Position numbers and translations under genes: made by a program. Shown here piece after piece: positions 43,518 to 51,438 of a stretch of 64,000 bases of DNA; position 1 is the stretch's first letter; every line of letters begins with the position of its first letter. Source of the DNA: Halalkalibacter oceani (GTDB lineage Bacteria > Bacillota > Bacilli > Bacillales > Bacillaceae_D); contig NZ_JBEPKD010000020.1 of NCBI RefSeq assembly GCF_040544555.1, positions 11,048-75,047 on the forward strand, given 5' to 3'. The notes under the pieces are model-generated. The model ran no database searches. It worked only from the letters and a program-made list of their open reading frames with translations, and was not told where the DNA came from.

Positions 43518-44780
43518 ATGTCAACGATTGCAGAACGTACAAGTGAAGGGAAACGGATCATTATGAAAAAACCGGAGCTGCTCGCGCCGGCTGGAAGTCT
43601 CGAAAAATTAAAAGTTGCTGTTCATTATGGCGCGGATGCGGTTTACATTGGCGGCCAGGAATTCGGCCTGCGCTCAAATGCCGATAATTTTTCGCTTGAA
43701 GAAATGCGAGAGGGCGTAGAATTTGCCCGCAGATATGGCGCCAAAGTATATGTGACGACGAATATTTACGCTCATAATGAAAACATGGACGGGCTTGAGG
43801 AATATTTACGCTCCCTGCAGGATGTCGGCGTGACCGGGATTATCGTCGCCGACCCGCTCATTATTGAAACATGTAAACGCGTTGCTCCAAAAGTTGAGGT
43901 GCATTTAAGCACCCAGCAGTCGCTGAGTAACTGGCTGGCGGTCAAGTATTGGAAAGAAGAAGGGCTGCACCGTGTCGTTCTTGCCCGCGAAGTAGGACTT
44001 GAAGAAATGCTTGAGATGAAGAAAAATGTTGATATTGAAATTGAAAGCTTTGTTCACGGCGCGATGTGTATTTCATATTCCGGCCGCTGTGTCTTGAGCA
44101 ACCATATGACAGCGCGTGATTCCAACCGCGGAGGCTGCTGTCAATCATGCCGCTGGGAATACGACTTATATGAAACGAATGAGCAGGGCGAAAAAGCGCT
44201 GTTCTCGGAAAACGATCCGCAATATACGATGAGTCCGAAAGATTTGAATTTAATTCAGGCGATTCCTAAGCTGATTGAAGCCGGAATTGACAGCTTGAAG
44301 GTCGAAGGGCGAATGAAATCAATCCATTATGTCGCGACCGTTACAAGTGTATATCGCAAGGTTATTGATGCTTATTGTGCCGATCCTGACAATTTTCAGA
44401 TCGATAAGGCATGGCTGGATGAACTGGAAAAATGCGCGAATCGCGATTTCGCTCCACAGTTTTTCGAAGGCGAACCGACATTTGAAGAGCAAATGTACGG
44501 CAGTCATCCGAAGCGGACAAAGTATGACTTCGCCGGATTGGTGCTCGATTATGATCCAGAAACATCAATCGTTACATTGCAGCAGCGCAATCACTTTAAA
44601 CCAGGAGACGAAGTGGAATTTTTCGGCCCGGAAATAAGCAACTTCATGCAAAAAATCGAGACGATTTGGGATGAAGATGGACAGGAACTTGATGCGGCGC
44701 GTCATCCGCTGCAAATTGTCCGCTTTAAAGTCGATCAGCCGGTTCATCCACAAAACATGATGCGCAAAGAGGTAAGATAA
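43518..44780 (+). CDS. trhP2: tRNA U34 hydroxylation protein TrhP2 (U32 family)
   Basis: The 420-residue partner of TrhP1 (YrrO) has the U32 core HYGADAVYIGGQEFGLR and the cysteine cluster region GAMCISYSGRCVLSN then GGCCQSCRWEYDL, which can bind an iron-sulfur cluster, plus a C-terminal beta-barrel. AGAAAGGAGG precedes ATG 43518. The internal ATG 43563 (MKKPELLAP) is less likely. Its stop codon overlaps the udk start by one base. Confidence 0.94.
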   Translation: MSTIAERTSEGKRIIMKKPELLAPAGSLEKLKVAVHYGADAVYIGGQEFGLRSNADNFSLEEMREGVEFARRYGAKVYVTTNIYAHNENMDGLEEYLRSLQDVGVTGIIVADPLIIETCKRVAPKVEVHLSTQQSLSNWLAVKYWKEEGLHRVVLAREVGLEEMLEMKKNVDIEIESFVHGAMCISYSGRCVLSNHMTARDSNRGGCCQSCRWEYDLYETNEQGEKALFSENDPQYTMSPKDLNLIQAIPKLIEAGIDSLKVEGRMKSIHYVATVTSVYRKVIDAYCADPDNFQIDKAWLDELEKCANRDFAPQFFEGEPTFEEQMYGSHPKRTKYDFAGLVLDYDPETSIVTLQQRNHFKPGDEVEFFGPEISNFMQKIETIWDEDGQELDAARHPLQIVRFKVDQPVHPQNMMRKEVR

Positions 44781-45415
44781 TGGCAACAAAACCAATTATA
44801 ATTGGGGTAGCCGGGGGGACGGGCTCCGGCAAAACAACGGTTGCGAAAGAAATTTTTCAGCAATTTAATGAGCAATCGATCGTCTTGATTGAGCAGGATG
44901 CATATTATAAAGATCAAAGTGGACTTAGCTTTGAAGAACGGCTGAAAACGAATTACGATCATCCGCTGGCCTTTGATAATGATCTGCTGCTTCATCATCT
45001 TCAGCAGCTCGCTGCGAAAAAGAGAGTTGAAAAGCCGGTTTACGACTATAAAGCACATACCCGCTCAAATAAAGTCGTGATCATTGAGCCAAAGGATGTC
45101 ATTATCGTGGAAGGAATCTTGATTTTAGAGGATGAGCGGCTTCGTGAGATGATGGATATTAAGCTATTTGTGGACACGGATGCCGATATTCGCATCATTC
45201 GCCGCCTTCTTCGTGACATTCGTGACCGAGGTCGTTCGATTGAGTCGGTCATTGATCAATATACGTCGGTTGTCAGGCCGATGCACCTGCAATTTATTGA
45301 ACCGACGAAGCGCTATGCCGACATCGTCATTCCCGAAGGTGGACAAAACCGTGTCGCGATTGATCTAATGGTGACAAAAATACGCACAATTATTGAAGAA
45401 AAAGCGATTTTGTAA
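44780..45415 (+). CDS. udk: Uridine kinase
   Basis: Udk phosphorylates uridine and cytidine in pyrimidine salvage. The 211-residue protein has the P-loop GVAGGTGSGKTTVAK, the YYKDQSGL substrate loop and the DADIRIIRRLLRDIRDRGR lid. It is translationally coupled to trhP2 through TAATG. Two hairpins follow. Confidence 0.97.
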   Translation: MATKPIIIGVAGGTGSGKTTVAKEIFQQFNEQSIVLIEQDAYYKDQSGLSFEERLKTNYDHPLAFDNDLLLHHLQQLAAKKRVEKPVYDYKAHTRSNKVVIIEPKDVIIVEGILILEDERLREMMDIKLFVDTDADIRIIRRLLRDIRDRGRSIESVIDQYTSVVRPMHLQFIEPTKRYADIVIPEGGQNRVAIDLMVTKIRTIIEEKAIL

Positions 45416-45424
45416 TAGCATAGG

Positions 45425-45510
45425 GAAAGTGAGGTTGCATTTTAGGGGTAAGCCTTACTTTCTTTCATACATGTAAGCAACTAAGAACTCGGAAACTGCC
45501 GAGTTCTTAG
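45425..45510 (+). terminator. Two terminator hairpins between udk and greA
   Basis: GAAAGTGAGG/CCTTACTTTC (45427-45462, T-rich tail) is followed by the perfect CTAAGAACTCGG/CCGAGTTCTTAG at 45481-45510. Confidence 0.7.
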
Positions 45511-45568
45511 TCTACATATGTGAAGCAATTATATTTTATTTGAACAAGCAGATGAGGAGTGAGTCACA

Positions 45569-46045
45569 ATGGCGGAAGAGAAAAAACATTATATGACAAT
45601 GGAAGGAAAACGCAAGCTGGAGGAAGAGCTCGAATATTTGAAGACGGAACGGCGCAAAGAAGTAGTGGAACGCATTAAGATTGCCCGCAGTTTCGGCGAT
45701 CTTTCGGAGAATTCCGAATATGATTCAGCGAAGGAAGAGCAGGCGTTTGTCGAAGGGCGGATTATTCAGTTAGAAAAAATGATTCGCAATGCGGTGATGA
45801 TTGAAGAAGAAGAAGGTTCAGAAAACGTTGTAACGCTTGGGAAGACGGTGAAGTTCATCGAACTTCCAGATGGCGATGAAGAAGAGTATACGATTGTTGG
45901 AAGCGCTGAATCTGATCCGGCTGAAGGAAAGATTTCCAATGATTCTCCGATGGCGCAAAGCTTACTTGGAAAAGCAATCAATGACAAGGTAATGGTAAAT
46001 ACCCCTGGTGGAGAGATGGAAATTCAAATTGTTGATATTCGCTAA
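45569..46045 (+). CDS. greA: Transcription elongation factor GreA
   Basis: GreA rescues backtracked RNA polymerase by stimulating transcript cleavage. The 158-residue protein has the N-terminal coiled coil with the tip motif SFGDLSENSEYDSAKEEQ carrying the conserved acidic residues, and the C-terminal FKBP-like domain. GATGAGGAGTGAG precedes the ATG. In B. subtilis yrrS follows directly. Here the catabolic cluster is inserted. Confidence 0.97.
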   Translation: MAEEKKHYMTMEGKRKLEEELEYLKTERRKEVVERIKIARSFGDLSENSEYDSAKEEQAFVEGRIIQLEKMIRNAVMIEEEEGSENVVTLGKTVKFIELPDGDEEEYTIVGSAESDPAEGKISNDSPMAQSLLGKAINDKVMVNTPGGEMEIQIVDIR

Positions 46046-46054
46046 GAACGCCCG

Positions 46055-46105
46055 GCTTGTCGGCCTGTCTCGTAATGGAGACCGGTAGGCAAGCTTTTAT
46101 TTTTG
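46055..46105 (+). terminator. Terminator after greA
   Basis: GCTTG..CGG..GTCTC pairs with GAGAC..CAAGC, followed by TTTTATTTTT. It separates conserved backbone from the accessory cluster. Confidence 0.7.
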
Positions 46106-46171
46106 CTTCCAAATATTATTCTAATATAACAAAAAGATAAGTTAGTTAAGTATTTTGGTAAAATATTATAG

Positions 46172-46295
46172 ATTATCTAACATAAAAATTAAAAGCGTTT
46201 TCAGTTATCTGACATAAATTCGTCATATATTCAGAAAGTTTATTGTTAGATTTTCTCACAAAGGTATAGAATTTTAGAAAAGTTTTTCATATAAT
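46172..46295 (+). promoter_or_regulatory. Candidate operator array and promoter upstream of the TRAP transporter gene
   Basis: The AT-rich 426-base gap holds ATCTAACA (46175-46182), ATCTGACA (46207-46214, 32 bases on, about three helical turns) and the inverted TGTTAGAT (46244-46251). A perfect TATAAT (46290-46295) has only a weak -35 (TAGAAT, 46267-46272) at 17 bases, as expected for an activated promoter. TTATCTAA also occurs in the other two long gaps of the cluster. I infer these are sites for the PucR-type regulator. Confidence 0.45.
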
Positions 46296-46471
46296 GTAAG
46301 AGAATAAGTCACAGATGAAGAAAGGAGAATGTTAAATTAATTTCATTATGTCGCAAATTTATTTGTTCTTTTGGACATAATTACAAATGGAGATTTAGCC
46401 GAATGGACAAATAGTTAGCAGGTACACTGTGTGTAACTAATTTTTAAAAAATTCAAAAAGGGGTATCAAGT

Positions 46472-47557
46472 ATGAAAAAATTACTCGTATTATTACTGTC
46501 TGCGTTATTCTTGTTTGTTATCGCAGCATGTGGCGGCTCGGACGACACAAATGAAGGTACTGATGACGCTGCACCAGGTGAAGAAGCAACTGGAGATGCT
46601 GGAGATGCTGAATTTGAAGAATTGGTTATTACCTTTAGCCATAATCAACCAATTGAAAGCCCAGAGCACATTGGGGCTGAAAAGTTTAAAGAAGTAGTAG
46701 AAGAGCAAACTGGCGGAAAAGTAACAGTCGATGTTTACCCGGCTTCGCAGCTTGGAAGCTTACGTGAACAAGTTGAAGGAACACAAATGGGTGAAATCGA
46801 TATTACAATGCAGCCAACTGCTGTCGTTAGTCCGTTTGTTGATGACATTAAAGTAATCGATCTTCCATACTTATGGCCTGCAGATACAGAGCAAACGTAT
46901 GAAGTGCTTGACGGAGAAGTTGGACAAGAAGTTTTAGCAACTCTTGGTCAAGGTGGATTTGAAGGACTAGGTTACTGGCCTGGCGGCTTTAAATTGTTCA
47001 CGACAGGAAACAAGGAAATTCATGAGCCGGCTGACTTCCAAGGTTTAACGATGCGTGTTATGGAATCCCCGCTTTTAATTGAGCAATATGCAACATGGGG
47101 CGGAAATGCGATTCCTGTGCCTTACGCTGAAGTGTATAACTCTTTACAGCAAGGTGTTGTTGATGGACAAGAAAATCCATTACAAACAATTTACTTAAAT
47201 AATTATCATGAAGTTCAGGATAATATTATTGAAAGCTACCATGGCACAATGACATATGTGTTAATGGCTAACCAAGGCTGGTATGCAGGGCTTTCTGACG
47301 AGTTAAAGCAAGTGATTGCTCAAGCTGAAGAAGAAGGACGTACTGCTGCGCGCCAAGCATTAAGCGAAGTGGAAGACGAGTACCGTCAAGCGATTATTGA
47401 TTCTGGTGCGAACTATTATGAATTAACGGAAGAAGAAATCGAAAGCTTCCGTGAAGCGTCACTGCCTATGCATGAAGAAGTGTACAATACACCTGAACAA
47501 CTTGAACTGCTTCATAAGCTTTATGAAGCGATTGACCAAGTAGCAGGTAATGAATAG
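46472..47557 (+). CDS. dctP: TRAP transporter solute-binding lipoprotein DctP
   Basis: This is the extracytoplasmic substrate-binding component of a tripartite ATP-independent transporter. The 361-residue product has a signal peptide with lipobox IAAC (Cys20), an acidic Asn/Gly-rich linker, and the DctP fold with the LTMRVMESPL segment, whose Arg usually binds the carboxylate of the ligand. YNSLQQGVVDGQENP is the family signature. The ligand is therefore probably an organic acid. A hairpin follows that would favour more binding protein than membrane subunits. Confidence 0.93.
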   Translation: MKKLLVLLLSALFLFVIAACGGSDDTNEGTDDAAPGEEATGDAGDAEFEELVITFSHNQPIESPEHIGAEKFKEVVEEQTGGKVTVDVYPASQLGSLREQVEGTQMGEIDITMQPTAVVSPFVDDIKVIDLPYLWPADTEQTYEVLDGEVGQEVLATLGQGGFEGLGYWPGGFKLFTTGNKEIHEPADFQGLTMRVMESPLLIEQYATWGGNAIPVPYAEVYNSLQQGVVDGQENPLQTIYLNNYHEVQDNIIESYHGTMTYVLMANQGWYAGLSDELKQVIAQAEEEGRTAARQALSEVEDEYRQAIIDSGANYYELTEEEIESFREASLPMHEEVYNTPEQLELLHKLYEAIDQVAGNE

Positions 47558-47613
47558 GACGTAACGAAAAAGTTAAAAGCCCGTAGTGGCTCCGTATATC
47601 GCTTGCCACGTTG

Positions 47614-47652
47614 AAGAGGGTGTCCCAGAAGCTTTCGGGACACCCTCTCTAA
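47614..47652 (+). terminator. Hairpin between dctP and dctQ
   Basis: AGAGGGTGTCCC pairs perfectly with GGGACACCCTCT over 10 bases, followed by CTAAG and few T. It probably reduces readthrough or stabilises dctP mRNA. Confidence 0.65.
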
Positions 47653-47855
47653 GCAGTATGCGGTTCTGCTCCTGGCAGGTGGATAACGAGTTGATAGGAT
47701 AACTCCGCTTGCACAAAAAAAGATGCGTCAGAACATTCCGCATTGCCGGCGGCTCAAGGATGAATGAGCGGGCCGGCAGAGGGAGGACGACGCTTGCTGT
47801 ATGGGGTTGTCTTTAAAGGTGCAAAAGTGATCCTTCAAAGGCATCCCCTGTTCTT

Positions 47856-47863
47856 TTAGATAA
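47856..47863 (-). promoter_or_regulatory. Candidate regulator site upstream of dctQ
   Basis: TTAGATAA is the reverse complement of the TTATCTAA motif at 46173 and 51350. It lies 80 bases before dctQ in a 384-base gap. That gap also has GCCGGC inverted arms (47745/47772) and ACTAAAAG/CTTTTAGT (47887/47918). No clear promoter was seen. Confidence 0.35.
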
Positions 47864-47941
47864 GGTGTGTAATGACGTTTCATCATACTAAAAGAAGGGC
47901 AAAGACTCCGCGTAAGACTTTTAGTAAAAGGAGAATGAACA

Positions 47942-48430
47942 ATGAAGTGGATCAATCGGATTGAGGAAGCTTTTGTTGGCATTTGTTTACTTGCTGTGAC
48001 GATTGTCTTGTTTGTGAATATTGTGCTTCGTTTCGGCTTCAGTGCAAATACGAACTGGGCGGAGGAGGTTATTCGGTATGGCATGATCTGGATTACATTT
48101 ATCGGAGCCGCGGTTTGTTTCCGGCGAGGTCTTCATGTAGGAATTGATTTTTTCCTCGATTATTTATCAAAGAAATGGGGCGCGATTATAGCGTTAGTCG
48201 TCAACCTGCTTTCCATCGTTTTTATGGCGTTTATTTTTTACTACAGTATTGAATTAGTGAAGTTCAGCATCAACTCCGGACAAATTACACCTTCGCTGCA
48301 AATTAAGATGTTTTACATTTATTTAGCGATTCCGATAGGGGCGCTCCTTTCACTTATTCATTTGGTCGTTCATACATTCAAGCTGTTTAAAGACCTGCAA
48401 TCTAACACGATAGAGGAGAAACAACCATGA
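47942..48430 (+). CDS. dctQ: TRAP transporter small membrane subunit DctQ
   Basis: The 162-residue protein has four membrane helices and the family stretch NTNWAEEVIRYGMIWITFIGAA, with the basic RRGLHVGIDFF loop. It bridges DctP and DctM. AAAGGAG precedes the ATG. Its last codons overlap dctM by 4 bases. Confidence 0.93.
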   Translation: MKWINRIEEAFVGICLLAVTIVLFVNIVLRFGFSANTNWAEEVIRYGMIWITFIGAAVCFRRGLHVGIDFFLDYLSKKWGAIIALVVNLLSIVFMAFIFYYSIELVKFSINSGQITPSLQIKMFYIYLAIPIGALLSLIHLVVHTFKLFKDLQSNTIEEKQP

Positions 48431-49698
48431 TTACTGTATTGATTGTTTTGATTTTTATCTTCCTGTTTTCAAGTACTCCGATTTTTGTGTCGCTTGGATT
48501 GGCTTCTTTTGCAACGGTGCTTTTGACAACGGACATTAACCCGATGATTTTGATACAGCGTCTGTTTGGCGGACTGGATCAGTTTGCGTTAATGGCGCTG
48601 CCGTTTTTCATCTTAGCAGCCAATATTATGGAAGTCGGCGGTTTGTCAAAACGGATTTTGGATTGGGCTCGTGCGATGGTCGGTCATATCTCCGGTGGAG
48701 TGGCGATGACGAGTCAGGTTTCGAGTATGTTCTTTGGGGCGCTTTCTGGTTCGAGTCCGGCGACAGTCGTCGCGATCGGAAAGATTATGTACCCTGAAAT
48801 GATCAGAGGAAAGTATCATAACTGGTTTGCGGCGGGACTTTTGGCTTCAGCCGGTTCGGTTTCCCTTATTATTCCACCAAGTATCACGTTAATCATCTTC
48901 GGTTCCGTGACAGGTGTCTCTGTCGGACAGCTTTTTATCGCCGGTATCGGAGCGGGTCTCATTTATGGGCTTTCCTCTATTATTTATATTTATTTCTACG
49001 CCCGGAAGCATAATCTTGAGCGTGATAAGCGGGCAACGAGGCAGGAACTGCTGAGCACGACTTATAAAGCCGGCTGGGCTTTGCTGATTCCGGTCATTAT
49101 TCTTGGCGGGATTTACGGCGGGATTTTCACTCCGACAGAAGCAGCTGGTGTCTCTGCGGTATATGCGTTATTAATCAGTATGTTTGTTTATAAGGAAATG
49201 ACATTAAAGAAATTATACCGCGTTTGTATCGACTCCGGGATTTTAACGGCCCAGGTACTCGTTCTTGTCGCCGCTGCCCAGGTGCTCGGCTGGATGCTGA
49301 CGAGAGGTCAGGTGCCGCAAACAATTGCCGGCTGGATGACGAGTACGATCGAGTCACCATTTATGTTCTTGATAATTCTGAATGTTGTGTTACTTGTGCT
49401 CGGGATGTTTATGGAGGGCGTCGCAGCTATTATTATTGTCGCTCCACTTATTTTCCCGACGGCAATGGCAATGGGAATCGACCCTGTTCATTTAGGGGTT
49501 ATTATGATTTCGAATTTGGCAATCGGCATGTACACTCCGCCGTTTGGAATCAATATATTCGTCACCCAGGGGATAACCGGATTAAAAATGGGCGAAATGA
49601 TGCCGGGCTTACTCCGTTTCTTCGCGGTCAATGTCCTTGCCTTGCTCGTCATTACGTATGTACCGGATGCATCTTTATTCTTGCTGCGTCTGTTGTAA
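48427..49698 (+). CDS. dctM: TRAP transporter large membrane subunit DctM
   Basis: The 423-residue transport subunit has about 12 helices and the DctM signatures SSMFFGALSGSSPATVVAIG, IPPSITLIIFG and TPTEAAGVSAVYAL. It carries out sodium-coupled uptake of the substrate delivered by DctP. Translationally coupled to dctQ, with the regulator gene 30 bases downstream. Confidence 0.95.
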   Translation: MITVLIVLIFIFLFSSTPIFVSLGLASFATVLLTTDINPMILIQRLFGGLDQFALMALPFFILAANIMEVGGLSKRILDWARAMVGHISGGVAMTSQVSSMFFGALSGSSPATVVAIGKIMYPEMIRGKYHNWFAAGLLASAGSVSLIIPPSITLIIFGSVTGVSVGQLFIAGIGAGLIYGLSSIIYIYFYARKHNLERDKRATRQELLSTTYKAGWALLIPVIILGGIYGGIFTPTEAAGVSAVYALLISMFVYKEMTLKKLYRVCIDSGILTAQVLVLVAAAQVLGWMLTRGQVPQTIAGWMTSTIESPFMFLIILNVVLLVLGMFMEGVAAIIIVAPLIFPTAMAMGIDPVHLGVIMISNLAIGMYTPPFGINIFVTQGITGLKMGEMMPGLLRFFAVNVLALLVITYVPDASLFLLRLL

Positions 49699-49728
49699 TG
49701 TATCTCGCTAACAGGGGAGGATCGAAAA

Positions 49729-51333
49729 ATGGCCACTTCATTGAAAAAATTACTGAAAATTGGCGGCCTGCGCCACTGTAAGGTGGTTGCCGGCCATCAA
49801 GGCCTTGAGAAAAGCGTATCTTATGTGACGGTGATGGAAGTCCCGGATATTATTAATTGGTTAAAGGGAAACGAATTGCTGCTCACGAGTTTATATCCGA
49901 TTAAGGACGATCCTGCCGCCCAGCTTGAACTGATTGATCGCTTGTATGAAGTCGGGACAACGGCGGTGGCGGTGAAACCAAACCGTTTTATCGGGGCGAT
50001 TCCGGACGAGATGAAAAGAAAGGCTGACGAATACGGGATGCCTCTTCTGGAAATCCCGGAGGAAATCTCCTACCTGGATATTCTCTCACCGGCCATGAAT
50101 GTCATTTTCGATGAAAAGGTAGTTCTTCAAGAGGATCTCGATCAAACAAGTCACTTATTAAGTGAAATTTCCCTGTATGAAAATGGGTTAAGCAGTTTTA
50201 TGGATACGTTGGCGCTGCTGACGAAAACAGAGGTTTACTTGGAGGCGTTGGCCCCTTATATTGAAGTTCCCCCGCAAAAGCATGAGCTCGCTCCTTTAAC
50301 AACCCAACAAGTCAATGAATTAAAGGTTGTCCAGCGCGCTGTGCGGATGCCAAGAAGGAAGCAGGGCGAAGCACTGGAAGATTGCATTGTCTCTCCGATC
50401 ATTATTGATGGGGAGTTGCAAGGGACGGTTTCAAGCTTCCATTCTCGTTCTGAATACATCGAGATGGAGCTGGCAATTTTAGAAAAGGCATCGATGCTAT
50501 TGTCATTAGAGTTTCTGCGGAAAAAAGTAAAATACGACATAGAGCAGCAATATCGCAACGACTTCTTCCGTGATTTGTTTTTCAACCAATTTATTAACAA
50601 ACAGGATTTGATTGATAAAGGGAAAATGTACGGCTATCAGGCGGAGGAAGCCTATGTCTGCATCTCTGTCAGCGGCAAGGAGGTGGAGGACGGCAAGCTG
50701 TTTGCTTCCGCGCTTGGCCGAATTGAAAGTGTGCTGACCCAGGTTGAGGAAGACGTCGTTGTCGGTGCCGTCCGCCATTCTTTGTACGTCCTGTTGCCCG
50801 TAAAAGGCAGAACAAAGCCGGAGCTTAAGAAAATGATCGGTCAGTTCGCGACTGGAATTAAACAAGTGGTGCAGATAGATGTGTCTCTCGGAGTCGGCCG
50901 AACGTACAGTGGAGTAGACGGATTGCGTAAAAGCTTTCGGGAAGCTGAGCAAGCGGTCGTGTTTGGTCCGGTCTTCTGGAAGGATCAGCCGATTATCTAT
51001 TTCACCAATCTTGGGGCTTATCGCTTAATTGCCCTGATTGAAAACAGGGATGAACTGGAACAGTTTTATGATGAAACAGTCGGCCCGCTTGCCAAAAATG
51101 ATTTGGACAGCGAATTGAATCTTGTTGAAACGCTGGAACAATATTTTAAGCATAATGAATCATTAACGGAAACGGCGAAGGATTTGTTTATTCACGTCAA
51201 CACACTGAAATACCGGCTTCAGAAAATAAAAGCCATTTCAGGCTTGAACCTCCAAAAAACAGAGGAAAAGCTAATGCTGAATATGGGATTGAAAATACAT
51301 CGCTATCTGGAAAGCGACTGTCGATTTAGATAG
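49729..51333 (+). CDS. PucR-family transcriptional regulator
   Basis: The 534-residue protein has an N-terminal PucR sensory domain (LKIGGLRHCKVVAGHQGL, NELLLTSLYPI), a central region including a GGDEF-like CdaR segment (SLGVGRTYSGVDGLRKSFREA), and a C-terminal PucR helix-turn-helix (ETAKDLFIHVNTLKYRLQKI). PucR itself activates purine catabolism in B. subtilis. Relatives control uptake and breakdown of nitrogen compounds. Set between transporter and enzymes, it is the obvious local regulator. GGGGAGG precedes the ATG. An inverted repeat overlaps its stop codon. Confidence 0.92.
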   Translation: MATSLKKLLKIGGLRHCKVVAGHQGLEKSVSYVTVMEVPDIINWLKGNELLLTSLYPIKDDPAAQLELIDRLYEVGTTAVAVKPNRFIGAIPDEMKRKADEYGMPLLEIPEEISYLDILSPAMNVIFDEKVVLQEDLDQTSHLLSEISLYENGLSSFMDTLALLTKTEVYLEALAPYIEVPPQKHELAPLTTQQVNELKVVQRAVRMPRRKQGEALEDCIVSPIIIDGELQGTVSSFHSRSEYIEMELAILEKASMLLSLEFLRKKVKYDIEQQYRNDFFRDLFFNQFINKQDLIDKGKMYGYQAEEAYVCISVSGKEVEDGKLFASALGRIESVLTQVEEDVVVGAVRHSLYVLLPVKGRTKPELKKMIGQFATGIKQVVQIDVSLGVGRTYSGVDGLRKSFREAEQAVVFGPVFWKDQPIIYFTNLGAYRLIALIENRDELEQFYDETVGPLAKNDLDSELNLVETLEQYFKHNESLTETAKDLFIHVNTLKYRLQKIKAISGLNLQKTEEKLMLNMGLKIHRYLESDCRFR

Positions 51334-51398
51334 TGAAACAATCAGATTGTTATCTAAATGAACAAAGGTTAACCACCGCTTAAAACGGAATGTATAAC
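51324..51398 (+). promoter_or_regulatory. Perfect inverted repeat and promoter upstream of the enzyme operon
   Basis: ATTTAGATA (51324-51332) and TATCTAAAT (51351-51359) are perfect inverted arms 18 bases apart, the first overlapping the pucR stop codon. Nine bases on lies a weak promoter TTAACC (51369-51374), N18, TATAAC (51393-51398). The -35 lies inside AAAGGTTAACC, which contains the GGTTAA core I recall for the B. subtilis PucR box. The layout suits an activator bound just upstream of polymerase. Confidence 0.5.
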
Positions 51399-51438
51399 AG
51401 CATGAGAACAACTATGAATAAATTGAGGGTGGTTTTGC

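Noticed and set aside
46055..46471. Sigma-54 promoter before the TRAP genes
   Set aside because: TRAP and Dct genes are often sigma-54 dependent in Proteobacteria, but no TGGCAC-N5-TTGC pattern is present here, and PucR regulators work with sigma-A.
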